From Zonotrichia leucophrys gambelii (lineage: Eukaryota > Chordata > Aves > Passeriformes > Passerellidae), in contig NC_088194.1 in NCBI RefSeq assembly GCF_028769735.1, positions 3,356,319 to 3,420,318 on the forward strand: DNA of 64,000 nt, given 5' to 3'. The notes under the pieces were generated by a model that did not search any database, was not told the origin of the DNA, and saw only the letters and a list, made by a program, of their open reading frames with translations. The translations under genes were made by a program, and so were the position numbers. Below, piece after piece: positions 33,880 through 45,300 of this stretch. Positions within the stretch are counted from its first letter, which is position 1. Every line of letters begins with the position of its first letter.

Positions 33880-34460
33880 CCCCGGTCCCATAAACCCCGC
33901 AAAGATCCGACCCCAAAACCGCCGGGGAAAAGGGAGATACGGGGAAAGGTGAGGGGGCCATGGATCCTTCCCCGATCCCATAAACCCCGCAAAGCTCCGA
34001 CCCCAAAACCGCCGGGGAAAAGGGAGATACAGGGAAAGGTGAGGGAGGAATGGATCCGTCCCCGATCCCACAAACCCCACAAAGATCCGATCCCAAAAAC
34101 CACCAGGAGAAAAGGGAGATACGGGGAAAGGTGAGGGAGGAATGGATCCTTCCCCGGTCCCATAAACCCCGCAAAGATCCGACCCCGAAACCGCCAGGGA
34201 AAAGGGGAAAAGGGAGATACCGGGAAAGGTGAGGGGGCCATGGATCCTTCCCCGATCCCATAAACCCCACAAAGATCCGACCCCGAAACCACCGGGGAAA
34301 AGGGGAAAAGGGAGATACCGGGAAAGGTGAGGGAGGAATGGATCCGTCCCCGGTCCCATAAACCCCACAAAGATCCGACCCCAAAACCGCCGGGGAAAAG
34401 GGAGATACCGGGAAAGGTGAGGGGGCCATGGATCCGTCCCCGATCCCACAAACCCCACAA
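33880..34460. repeat. ~82-bp tandem array between VPS72 and TMOD4
   Basis: Seven units with ATGGATCCTTCCCCGATCCC, CATAAACCCCGCAAAGATCC and GGGAGATACGGGGAAAGGTG. Conserved to about 90% by eye. Non-coding. Confidence 0.92.
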
Positions 34461-34539
34461 AGCTCAAGGTGGGTTTGGCTCCACAAACCCAGAATTCGGG
34501 GGGTGAATGTGGTTTGGACCCCCCCAAAAATGCGGTTTG

Positions 34540-34800
34540 GGGGAGATGGGAATCTTTTGTGGGTTCTTCCGGGAAAAGGAATCCCATAAACTTTATTTTA
34601 GGCTTTTCTGGAGAAAGGAATCCCATAAACCTTTTGTTTATTGTAGGGTTTTCTGGAAAATAACGGGTTTGTGAACCTTGTTTGCTGTAGGATTTCCTGG
34701 TAAAACATCTCCCACCCCTTATTTTTTGTAGGATTTCTGGAAAAGGGTTCTGCAAACCTCTTTATTTATTGTAGGAACTCCTGGCAAAGGGGCTCCCACC
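34540..34800. repeat. ~55-bp repeat, VPS72 3' flank
   Basis: Four to five degenerate units containing TTATTGTAGGATTTCTGG and GGAATCCCATAAACC. AT-rich relative to its surroundings. Confidence 0.75.
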
Positions 34801-34829
34801 ACCCCACGCAGACCAACCCCCAAATCAAC

Positions 34830-34835
34830 TTTATT
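34830..34835 (-). terminator. VPS72: VPS72 poly(A) signal candidate
   Basis: AATAAA on the minus strand, ~790 bp beyond the VPS72 stop, just past the array of coding-end copies. Confidence 0.6.
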
Positions 34836-35027
34836 CCCTCATCCAACACCCCTGGTGAACAATGACCCCCAAAAAAATCCCTCAGAGGGGTGACCCCACA
34901 TCCCCAAACCCCAAATCCTGGGATTTCAGGCACTGCCAACACTTGGGAAAGGAGCCCCTCAACAAAACCATCACCGCTGTCAGTCCCAATAACCTGACAC
35001 CCCAATACCCCAAAATCCCAAATCTCA

Positions 35028-35625
35028 GGTGCTGGGGACGCTCTGTTTGGTGACGATTTTCTGCCGTTTTAGGAACATTCCCACACCCCAAACCCCATAT
35101 CCGTGCTGTCAGACGCTGGGCACGCTCTGTTTGATGACGATTTTCTGCCGTTATAGGAAGAACACCCCAACACCCCAAACCCCAAACCCCATATCCACGG
35201 TGTCAGACACTGGGCACGCTCTGTTTGATGACGATTTTCTGCTGTTTTAGGAACATTCCCACACCCCAAATCCCATCTCTCAGACGCTGGGCACGCTCTG
35301 TTTGATGACGATTTTCTGCCATTATAGGAACAGCCCCAAACCCCAAACCCCATATCCACGGTGTCAGACGCTGGGCACGCTCTGTTTGATGACGATTTTC
35401 TGCTGTTATAGGAACATTCCCAAACCCCAAACCCCAAACCCCATATCCATGGTGTCAGACGCTGGGCACGCTCTGTTTGATGACGATTTTCTGCTGTTAT
35501 AGGAACATTCCCACACCCCAAACCCCATATCCATGGTGTCAGACACTGGGCACGCTCTGTTTGATGACGATTTTCTGCCGTTATAGGAAGAACACCCCAA
35601 CACCCCAAACCCCATATCCATGGTG
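35028..35625 (-). repeat. array of VPS72 coding-end copies
   Basis: Seven extra units of ~85 bp. Each repeats the last ~40 coding nt of VPS72 (AAAATCGTCATCAAACAGAG and on to the TGA), preceded by TTCCTATAACGGCAG. The minus-strand reading of each begins with a CAG that resembles an acceptor. The real stop is at 35628-35626. Confidence 0.94.
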
Positions 35626-38600
35626 TCAGACGCTGGGCACGCTCTGTTTGATGACGATTTTCTGCCGCCCGGGCCGGGCCCCGGCGCCGTCCCCGGCCCC
35701 TCCGGCCGTGCCCACGGCGGCGGCGGCGGCGCTGGGCAGCCCGTGCGCCGTCACGTACTTGCGGTAGGCCTCGCGGATGATGCGGAAGGCGCGGGCGTTG
35801 GCGTAGGGGATGTCGGTGATGGGGTCGCGGTAGAGCGCCGGCTTGTGCGTCACCGGGCACAGCTCCCGCACCGGCAGCCGCGGCGGCCGCGCCCGCGGGA
35901 AGCAGCGCTCGAAGGTGGCGTCGTCGCTGAAGGAGATGAACGTGCGCGAGCACTTGGCCGGCGACGGCGGCTGCGCCTCGGGGTCCAGCCTGGAACGGAC
36001 GGGACGGGTGGGGACGGGGCTGGGGAGGGGGCTGGGGGGGCCGGAAGGGGGGTCCTGAGGGGCCTGGGGGCTTGGAAAGTGCAGCTCCAGTGGGGGATTT
36101 GGGATGGCCAAAAGGGGGGTCCTGAGGGGCTCGGAAAGTGCAGCTCCAATGGGGAACTTGGGATGGCCAAAAGGGGGGTCCTGAAGGGTCTGGGGGCTTG
36201 GAAAGTACAGCTCCAATGGGGGATTTGGGGCGGCCAAAAGGGGGGTCCTGAGGGATCTGGGGGCTCAAAGGGTGAGGGTCTGAGGGGGAACTTGGGATGG
36301 CCAAAAGGGGGGGTCCTGGGGGCTCAGAAAGTGCAGCTCCAATGGGGGATTTGGGATGGCCAAAAGGGGGTCCTGAAGGGTCTGGGGGCTCAAAGGGTGA
36401 GGGTCCAATGGGGAACTTGGGATGGCCAAAAGGGGGGTCCTGAAGGGTCTGGGGGCTCGGAAAGTGCAGCTCCAATGGGGGATTTGGGGCGGCCAAAAGG
36501 GGGGTCCTGAGGGGTCTGGGGGCTCAAAGGGTGAGGGTCCAATGGGGGATTTGGGGTGGCCAAAAGGGGGGTCCTGAGGGGTCTGGGGGCTTGGAAAGTG
36601 CAGCTCCAATGGGGGATTTGGGATGACCAAAAGGGGGGCCGTGAGGGGCCTGGGGGCTCAGAAAGTGCAGCTCCAATGGGGGATTTGGGATGGGCAAAAG
36701 GGGGGTCCTGAAGGGTCTGGGGGCTTGGAAAGTGCAGCTCCAATGGGGGATTTGGGGTGACCAAAAGGGGGGCCGTGAGGGGCCTGGGGGCTCAGAAAGT
36801 GCAGCTCCAATGGGGGATTTGGGATGGGCAAAAGGGGGGTCCTGAAGGGCCTGGGGGCTCAAAGGGTGAGGGTCTGATGGGGAACTTGGGATGGCCAGAA
36901 GGGGGGTCCTGAGGGGCTTGGAAAGTGCAGCTCCAATGGGGGATTTGGGATGGCCAAAAGGGGGGTCCTGAGGGGTCTGGGGGCTTCAAAAGGTGAGGGT
37001 CCAATGGGGAACTTGGGGTGGCCAAAACGGGGGTCCTGAGGGGGCTGGGGGCTCGGAAAGTGCAGCTCCAATGGGGGATTTGGGGTGGCCAAAAGGGGGG
37101 TCCTGAAGGGTCTGGGGGCTTGAAAGGTGAGGGTCCGATGGGGAACTTGGGGTTTGTGATGATGCCCAAGAACTGCAACTCCTATGGGATCCAGGGCTTT
37201 GAAAGGTGAGGGTCCAATGGGGAACTTGGGGCGGCCAAAAGGGGGGTCCTGAGGGGTCTGGGGGCTCAAAGGGTGAGGGTCTGATGGGGAACTTGGGATG
37301 ACCCTCGAAGGGGACCCAAAAGTGGGGATTCCTAAGGGGTCTGGGGGCTCAAAGGTGAAAGTTCAGTGGGGGATTTGGGATAGCCATGGTGGTGCTTAGA
37401 AACTGTGAATCCCATAGGATTTGGGGCCTCAAAAACTGCGACTCCAATGGGGAATTTGAGATTGCCAAGGTGGAGCTCAAAAAATGCTTTTCCCATGAGA
37501 TTTGGGGCTCAAAACCTGTTTTTCCCATGGGATTTGGGGCCCAAAACCTGCTTTTCTCATGGGATTTGGGGCCCAAAACCTGCTTTTCCCATGGGATTTG
37601 GGGCCCAAAACCTGTTTTTCCCATGGGATTTGGGGCCCAAAACCTGTTTTTCCCATAGGATTTGGGGCCCAAAACCTGCTTTTCTCATGGGATTAGGGGG
37701 TTCCAAGGTGGCAGCCCCAGGCTGGGATCCAGCACCCAAACCCCCCCCCAGAACCGGGATTTTGGGGTCTGGAGCTCTGGGGCGCTGCCCAGCCCCCGTG
37801 GGGCAGCCCCAGGCTGGGTTGGGGGTGCGGGGGCTCTCACCCCTCGACGTCCACGGGGTCATCGCGGCCGGGCTCGGGCAGCAGGGGCATGGTCAGCGAC
37901 CAGTAGCGGATCACGGGGCCCACGATCTTCCTCTTCTTCTGCACCTGCTTCTTCTTGTCCGCCTCCAGCCGCTCGTAGTTCTCTGGGGGCAGGAATGAGA
38001 TAAGGAGTGGGGGCAGGAATGGGGGCAGGAAAGGGGCAGGAATGGGGGCAGGAATGGGGCAGGAATGGGATCAGGAATGGGGCAGGAATGGGGCAGGAAT
38101 GGGGCAGGAATGGGGCAGGAACAGCTCAGCCCAGCACAGGGACATTGCAGCGCTGCCAGGTCTGACCCTGGGATCCCCATGCCATTCCCAGTGTCCCTGT
38201 CCCACTCCTGCTGTCCCTGTCCCAGTATCCCATTCCCATTCCCAGTATCCCATTATCCCATTCCTCACCCAGGGAGCGCAGGTTGATCTCCTCGGTGATC
38301 TTGGCTCTATCCCATTCCCATTCCCAGTCCCATTATCCCATTCCCAGTATCCCATTCCCATTCCTCACCCAGGGAGCGCAGGTTGATCTCCTCGGTGATC
38401 TGGGCTCTATCCCATTCCCATTCCCAGTATCCCATTATCCCATTCCCAGTACCCAGGGAGCGCAGGTTGATCTCCTCGGTGATCTTGGCTCTATCCCATT
38501 CCCATTAGCCCATTCCCATTATCCCATTATCCCATTCCCAGTATCCCATTCCCCCATTCCTCACCCAGGGAGCGCAGGTTGATCTCCTCGGTGATCTTGG

Positions 38601-41231
38601 CCTCCTCCAGCAGCTCCTCCTGTGTCAGGGGCCGCTCGTAGCTCGTCCCTCCCTTCTTCCTCTTGGACTGCACCTGGCGCTCCTGGAGCCGCAGGAACGT
38701 CTGCCGGGTGTGCTCCGTGGTGGACTGACGCATGTGCTTCCTGCCTGGAGAACAAACACGGGCCCATGGATCACCCTGAGATCCCATCCCAACCCTGGGG
38801 AACCAGGGAACGTCTGCCGGGTGTGCTCCGTGGTGGACTGACGCATGTGCTTCCTGCCTGGAGAGACACGGAACAAACAGGGACCCATGGATCGCCCTGA
38901 GATCCCATCCCAACCCCCTGGAGAACAAACACGGGCCCATGGATCGCCCAGAGATCCCATCCCATCCCCTGGGATCCCATCCCAACCCTGGGGAACCAGG
39001 GAACATGTGCTGGGTGTGCTCCGTGGTGGACTGACGCATGTGCTTCCTGCCTGGAGAACAAACACGGGCCCATGGATCGCCCTGAGATCCCATCCCAACC
39101 CTGGGATCCCATCCCAACCCCTGGGATCCCATTCCCAACCCCTGAAGAGCCAGGAGCTCCCCCTGGGATCCCATTCCCAACCCCTGGAGGACCCAGAGAT
39201 CCCATCCCAACCCCTGGGATCCCATTCACAGCCCCTGGAGAATCAGGAGCTCCCCCTGGGATCCCATTTCCACCCCCTGGATCACCCAGAGATCCCCAGG
39301 ATCCCATTCCCAGCCCCTGGAGGACCAGGAGCACCCCCAGAGGATCCCATTTCCAGCCCCTGGATCACCCAGAGATCCCCGGGATCCCATCCCAACCCTG
39401 GGATCCCATTCCCAACCCCTGGAGAACCAAGAGCTCCCCCCTGGGATCCCATTTCCAGCCGGGATCACCCCGACCCTGCTCCCACCCCATCCCCATCCCC
39501 TCACTCACTGTCTCCCCCGTCCTCCTGCAGCTCCAGGGGTGTGGATTTCACCTCCCGGCCCCGCTGGGCTCCTCCCCGCGGCCCCTCGGCCTTCTTGGCC
39601 CGCAGGCTCTTGAGCGGCTCCTGCAGGGAGGGATGAGGGCCGGGAACAGCTCGGGATGGGCGGGATTTCCATGGAACAACCCCGGGAAGGGCCCGGTACC
39701 CGGAGCAGCCCCGGGATCGGCGGGATTTCCCCGGAGGAGCCTCGAGAAGGACTTGGTACCCCCAGAGACAGCTCGGTACCCCCGGGAAGGGCTCGGTACC
39801 CCCGGTAAGGGATCGGTACCCCCGGTAAGGGATCGGTACCCCCGGTAAGGGTTCGGTACCCCCGGTAAGGGATCGGTACCCCCGGGAAGGGTTCGGTACC
39901 CCAGTAAGGAATCAGTACCCCCAGTAAGGAATCGGTACCCCCAGAACAGCTCGGTACCCCCGGTAAGGGCTCGGTACCCGGTAGGCCTTGGTGAGCACGC
40001 GGCGCTGCCGGCGGGGCTCGGCCTCGTCCTGCTCCGAGCCCGGCTCGTCGCCCTCGTCGATGTCGAAGTCAGAGTCAACCTCGTCATCGCTGTCGGAGTG
40101 ATCGCCGCGGTACTCGTCATCGCCGGACTCCTGGAATGAGGTAAACATTGGGAATGATGGGAATGTTGGGATCTGGAACCGTGGGATCCCACGGAGTCAC
40201 CGCCCCGGCACTCGTCATCGCCGGACTCCTGGGGTAACAGAAACATTGGGAATGTTGGGAACGTTGGGAATGATGGGATCTGGAACTGTGGGATCCCACA
40301 GAGTGAGCGCCCCAGCACTCGTCATTGCCGGATTCCTGGGATGGGATAAACGTTGGGAATGTTGGGAATGGGAACCGTGGGATCCCACTGAGCGATCACT
40401 GAGTGACTGCCCGGCACTCGTCATCGCCGGACTCCTGGGGTAACAGAGACATTGGGAATGTTGGGAATGTGGAAATGTTGGGGACCGTGGAATCCCAGCC
40501 AGGGACCCCCATGGGACTCATTGTCCCTGGGCTCCTGGGATGGGGAACTGTGGGAATAACGGGAGCACGGAAATACCGGGAATGGGAACCATGGAATCCT
40601 GCTGAGGCCTGGGATGGGGAAAGTTGGGAATATAGGAAAAAGGGATTGGGAGCCATGGGATCCACTGAGTTCTCGTTATCCCTGGACTCCTGGGATAACA
40701 GGAATATGGGAATGTTGGGATTGGGGGCCATGGAATCCCACTGAGTCCTGGGACAGAAGAATGTTGTTGGGAATATTGGGAATGTTGAGAATGTTGGGAA
40801 TACGGGAATGTTGGGAAGGGGAACTGCGGAATCCCACGCAGGGATCCCCACAGGACTCGTTGTGCCCGAACTCCGGTGGGACACGGGGATGGATCCGCCG
40901 TTATCCTGGGATTTATCCCGCTGTCCCGGGACCCCACAGGGATGCAGCACCCGGGGGTCCCCAATAGCTCCCCCCACTGTTCGCACATCCCCGTTCCCCG
41001 GACATCCCCCGGCACCCCCCGCTCCCCTCACGCTTCCCGCCTCCCGCCGCCCCGCTCGGAGCGCCGGGCCCGCTCCCGCCGCGCCCCCGCCGCGCCCCCC
41101 GGCGCCGGGCTCGCCTCGTTGAAGCCGCCGTAGGTGGTCTGGTAGAACTCGTCCTCCTCCTCGGCCTGCAGCAGCCCCGAGAGGCGATTGCCGGCCGTGC
41201 GCCGCGGGGCGCGGCCCTCCGCCAGGCTCAT
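35626..41231 (-). CDS. VPS72: VPS72 (YL1), complete, six exons
   Basis: Subunit of the SRCAP and TIP60/p400 complexes; YL1 is the H2A.Z-H2B chaperone that helps deposit H2A.Z in chromatin. Exons in order: 41231-41115, 40130-39978, 39620-39509, 38744-38565, 37982-37841 and 35989-35626. Joins keep frame, giving 355 residues (human 364). Residues 1-39 are MSLAEGRAPR through GGFNE, followed by the acidic H2A.Z-binding stretch ESGDDEYRGD and EVDSDFDIDEGDEP. The middle has a basic EADKKKQVQKKRK stretch. The last exon is the YL1 C-terminal domain (CSRTFISFSDDATF, CPVTHKPALYRDPITD, ARAFRIIREAYRKYV) and runs seven codons past the human end (RQKIVIK then QSVPSV). Intron 1 has a GC donor (GAG then GCGAGC); no in-phase GT donor exists nearby. 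Confidence 0.96.
36050..37300. repeat. ~65-bp repeat, VPS72 intron 5
   Basis: About eighteen units of GGGGGATTTGGGATGGCCAAAAGG-type sequence alternating with GCTCAGAAAGTGCAGCTCC or GCTCAAAGGGTGAGGGTCC, giving a ~125-bp higher-order period. Described in pieces; non-coding. Confidence 0.9.
37480..37695. repeat. 32-bp repeat, VPS72 intron 5
   Basis: Six to seven near-perfect units of GGGATTTGGGGCCCAAAACC followed by TGCTTTTCCCAT. Confidence 0.92.
37985..38125. repeat. GGGGCAGGAATG repeat, VPS72 intron 4
   Basis: 11-14-bp units of GGCAGGAATGGG directly upstream of the acceptor of exon 37982-37841 on the minus strand. Confidence 0.85.
38270..38564 (-). repeat. VPS72 exon-4 donor copies
   Basis: Three extra copies (near 38272, 38373 and 38456) of the exon end encoding KITEEINLRSL plus the donor. 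They are separated by CCCATTCCCAGTATCCCATT filler. The real donor follows 38565. Confidence 0.93.
38745..39060 (-). repeat. VPS72 exon-4 acceptor copies
   Basis: Two full extra copies (near 38813 and 39003) of the exon start encoding RKHMRQSTTEHTRQ with its acceptor. Filler resembles CAAACACGGGCCCATGGATC. The same exon is therefore copied at both ends. Confidence 0.92.
39060..39475. repeat. GGGATCCCATTCCCAACCCC repeat, VPS72 intron 3
   Basis: Irregular 25-45-bp units with CCCTGGAGAACCAGGAGCTC and GATCACCCAGAGATCCC modules. Confidence 0.85.
39760..39975. repeat. 20-bp CGGTACCCCCGGTAAGGGAT repeat
   Basis: Nine to ten units abut the donor of exon 40130-39978. The intron's first bases on the minus strand (GTACCGAGCC) belong to the repeat itself. 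Confidence 0.9.
40140..40850 (-). repeat. VPS72 exon-2 acceptor copies, decaying
   Basis: At least three clear extra copies (near 40210, 40318 and 40415) of CTCGTCATCGCCGGACTCCTG, the exon start encoding ESGDDE plus the acceptor. Weaker copies (near 40513, 40670 and 40735) become progressively less similar with distance. Filler is GGGAATGTTGGGAATG. Confidence 0.88.
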
Positions 41232-42378
41232 CTCGGCGCTCCGCCCGCCCGCCTGCCGCCGCCGCGCGGCCAGGCACGGCGAGCGCCGAGCGATCGATGG
41301 GCGGGGACAGACACAGCGGCGCCGCGCGGGGGGAGGGGGAACTGCGGGTGACGTCAGTGCCTTTGAGGTGACGTCATTGTGTTTGGGGTGACGGCATTGT
41401 GTTTGGGGTAATGGCATTGTGCTTTGAGTGCCGTAATTGTGTTTGGGTGATGGCATTGCGATTGGGGTGACATAATTATGCGAGCGAAGTCATGGGAGAT
41501 TTGTGGGGTTGTTTTGGGGGGATTTTTGGATTTTTGGTTTGGGTGAAATAACCCGGATTTTGGGGAAAAAAAATGGGGTATTTAAGGGGGAAAGATGGGG
41601 ATTTTAGAGCCAAAAATGGGGATTTTTATGGGGCTTTCTGGGGAGGTTCCCAGTGTGTGGGGCGACGTCATGGGGTGGGCGTGACAGCTGTGACCTCATA
41701 TGAAGGAGTGTGGGCACTCTATGACATCACGGGATGACAGGGCAGGGTTGTGGGTCTGTGATGTCAGAGGGTAGACACATTGATGCATAAGTCAGCAGTG
41801 TGACATCACAGGATGGAGATGCGTGTGTGTGTGTGTGTGTGTGTGCTCTGTGAGTGCATAAGGGTGACGTCATTTAATGTTGTGCTCAATGAGCTCAGTG
41901 TGACGTCACTCCGTCCCACCCTCCGCCCGTCACGTGACGCCGCTGGGCCGAATACGAGCTGGGGAAGGCGGAGCCGCGGTCGGGGCCGCGCATGCGCTGT
42001 GCGGGCCCGCCCGCGTGGCCCCCGCTGCCCCCATCGCCCACGGCCGCGTGGGGCGCGCCGGGAGGGGCGGGGCTGAGCGCGGAAAGGGCGTGGTCTGGCA
42101 CAGAATGGGGTGTGGCCACGCTCGATTGGTGACGCTCAGCGTGGAGGGGGCGGAGTGGAATGTGAATAGGCGCGGCTTAGCCGCGAGGAGGGCGGAGCCG
42201 CACATAAAAAGGCGGGGCTGAACCGCAGGTGGGCGTGTCTCTGCCCACATAAGCAGTGTCAATACGCGGAGTGGGCTTGGTTTGTCCCGAAAGGGGCGTG
42301 GCCGTGTGGGCGGGGGCGTGGCCGGGCGTGGCGGGCGGGGGCGGGCTGAGGGTGGGGGGGCGCAGCGCGCGCTCCAAG
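41232..42378. promoter_or_regulatory. divergent VPS72/PIP5K1A promoter region
   Basis: 1,147 bp between opposing start codons. It contains four perfect TGACGTCA CRE palindromes (41349-41356, 41369-41376, 41865-41872, 41901-41908), one GTCACGTGAC E-box at 41929-41938 matching the CLEAR/USF motif, a (GT)n tract near 41822, and a CpG-rich right half. The left two CREs lie in a degenerate TTGTGTTTGGGGTGACG repeat (41340-41470). 41480-41820 is GGGG/TTTT-rich with nothing else seen. Confidence 0.7.
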
Positions 42379-42385
42379 ATGGCGG
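42375..42385 (+). promoter_or_regulatory. PIP5K1A: YY1 motif over the PIP5K1A start codon
   Basis: CAAGATGGCGG matches the YY1 consensus, and its ATG is the initiator codon, an arrangement known from other TATA-less genes. Confidence 0.55.
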
Positions 42386-45300
42386 CGGCGGCGGCGGGGC
42401 CCGAGTCCGGCGGCAGCAGCGGCAGCAGCGGCGGCCTCGGCGGTACCGGCCGGGAACGGCCCGGGGGGCGCGGGGAGGGCCCGGCTGGGGCGAGGGAAGG
42501 GCCGGGGGGAGCTGAGGGCGTGAGGGGCTGAGGGGGGAATGGGGGCGTGAGCGGAATGGGGCGGTCTGGGGGGGATTCGGGGGGTTATGAGGGGGATTTG
42601 GGGGGTTATGAGGGGGATTCGGGGGTTATGAGGGCGATTTGGGGGTTATGAGCGGGATCTGGGGGGTTATGAGGGGGATTGTAGGGGTTATGAGGGGGAT
42701 CTGGGGGGTTATGAGGAGGATTCGGGGGTTATGAGGGGGATTGTAGGGGTTATGAGGGGGGTTTGGGGGTTTAGAGGGGGATTGTAGGGGTTATGAGGGG
42801 GATTATAGGGGTTATGAGGGGTCTGGGGGCGTGAGGGGCTGAGGAGGCTGCGTGAGGGTGAGGGGGCTCTGGGGCGTGAGGGGAATGGGGCGATCTTGGG
42901 GGGATTTAGGGGTTTATGAGCGGGATTTGGGGGTTATTAGGGGGATTATGGGGGTTATGAGAGAGGTTGTGGGGGTTATGAGGGGGATCTGGGGGGTTAT
43001 GAGGGGAATTATGGGGCTGTGAGGGGGATTTGGTGGTTATAAGGGGGATTTGGGGGGTTATCAGGGGTCTGGGGGCGTGAGGGGGCTCTGAGGGTTTTTT
43101 TGGGGGGTCTCTGGGTGTTTTGGATGAGTTTAGGACTGGGAGACTCAGGGGGTTTGGAAGGTTTTTTTGGGGTATAGAAGTTTAGGGATGATGGGGATTT
43201 TTGGGTTTTTTTGGGGGGTGTAAAACTCTGGGGCTGAGGGGGATTTTGGGGTCTTTATGGGGTTATTTTGGAGGGATGTGGGACTCTTTTGGGGAGGGGA
43301 TTTGGGGCTTCCTGGGGGAATTTTGGGGCATTTGGAGCTTCCCGGGGGTGTCTGAGGCGCCATGGGGGGAGCCCAGCCCCGACTTTTCCCCGGAAAAACC
43401 GAATTCCGAGTTTTCCTTTTTCTCCAAAACACCTGGGAGTGCTCGGGGGGGGACCCGAGAGGCCCCAAAACTCCCCAAAAATAAAAAATAGAAAATAGGA
43501 AAGGTGGGGAACGGGGCGGGGAGGGAGCAGCGCGTCGGTGCCAGGGAAATCCGATTCCCGTTCCCGTGCGGTGACTCACGGGGGTGGGATCGGCTCGCGG
43601 GGATCCCAAAATCACAGAAAAACCCCAAAAAAACCCTCAAAAAACCCCAAAATGAGCCCGGGATCGGCTCGCGGGGATCACAAAATCCCAGGAAAATCCA
43701 AAAAAAAATTCCAAAAAAACCCCAAAAGGAGCTCGGGATCAGGCAGCAGAGCAGCAAAGCCTCCCAAAATCCCAGAAAATCCCCCAAAAAATCCCAAAAA
43801 GAGCCGGGATCGGGCAGCAAAGCCCCGGGATTTGTTTGCACCAGCGGGAACGGGAGCCGGGGAAAGCGCTGGAAAATCGGGAATTGCCGTCTCTGACACT
43901 TTTTTGGGGATAAAACCGCCGATTTCGGGGCTTTTAACACTGGGGTTTTTAATTTTCCTGGTTTTTCCTGGAGCTGGCAGAGTTGCTGGGAGAATACAGC
44001 CCTTTATCCCGCTTTTTTTTAGCTCCAGATTGCCTTTTCCACCTTAAATTTTGGGTTCATATTCATAAAAATTCTATCTTGAAAGGAGTTTTTTGCTCCT
44101 CGCTTTTCCCTGGAAGGGTTTAATGCCTGATCCCTGATTTTCTGACTCTTTATCCGTGGGAGTTTTTTTGGGAATTTGGGGCCAGAAGCCCCAGGAGAGC
44201 AGCGTGTGAGGGTGGGATAATTCAGGTTTTGTGTTTTGTAGGACTTTTCCCTGTTTTTGTGGGATTTTTCCCGTTTTTCTGGGGGTTTTCTGGGGTTTTC
44301 CATTGCTTTTGTGGGATTGATCCTTTCTGAGTGCAGATTTTCTTTTCTTTTGGCAGGATCCAACACATTCAAAAAGTCCCTGACTCCCGAGGTGAGTTCC
44401 AGGCTGGAAAAATCCCAAATTTCAGATTTTCCTGCTCCTTTTCCGAGCCTGCCTTGGCCCTGGGCAGCTCCTCCCGTGGGGGTTTTTTGGGATTCATCCT
44501 TCCCAAGGGAATTCCTGCTCCAAAACCCGAATCCGCCCTGGAACCACCCCCAAAATCCCTGGAGAAATCCAATTTAACAGCTCCTGGGTGAATCCTGGGG
44601 CCGGGAATCGCTGGATTGGGATCTGCAGCTTTCCCAAATTCCCTCCTAAAACGTTGGAATTACTGTGGGAGGAACCCAGCCCAGCTTTCCATGGGTTCCA
44701 GGAATAAACCCCAAACTTTTCCAGGTGGTTTCGGGTGGGAAAAACGCTGTAAAAAATTGAATTTTCCAATTTTTTTTCTCTTTTCCCAAAAGATGCCGGG
44801 AGGATCCCAGACCATCCGGAAAGGCCACAGAGGAGTGGATTCCACAGGGGAAACCACCTACAAAAAGGTAAATTCCCACTTTTTTTTCCCTTTTCCTGAG
44901 GAGTTTTGCCTGGGATCGCTGTGGGAATGGGAAGAGATTCCACGGAAATGGAGGAAAAAGGGAATTTTGGGGTTTTTTTCCCCCATTTTAATTGTCATGT
45001 AATCTCAGTTCCTGCTGAATTTCTGTTCCCGTTGAATTTCTCTCGTTCCCATTGAATTTTTGCAATTGCTATTTCTGTTGAATTCCACCTGTTCCCGTTG
45101 AATCTCTCCCGTTCCAATTGGATTTTTGTTCCCATTCCCATTGAACTCCCATTGCCTTTCCCACCAAATCCCTCCCATTCCCAGCCCTGTTCTCACTGTG
45201 ATTCCCAGCTCCATTCCCGTTCCCTCTGTAATTCCCATTTCCCCTGTTCCTGCTGCAATCCCCACTGTTTCCCCATTCCCAGCCCTGTTCTCACTGTGAT

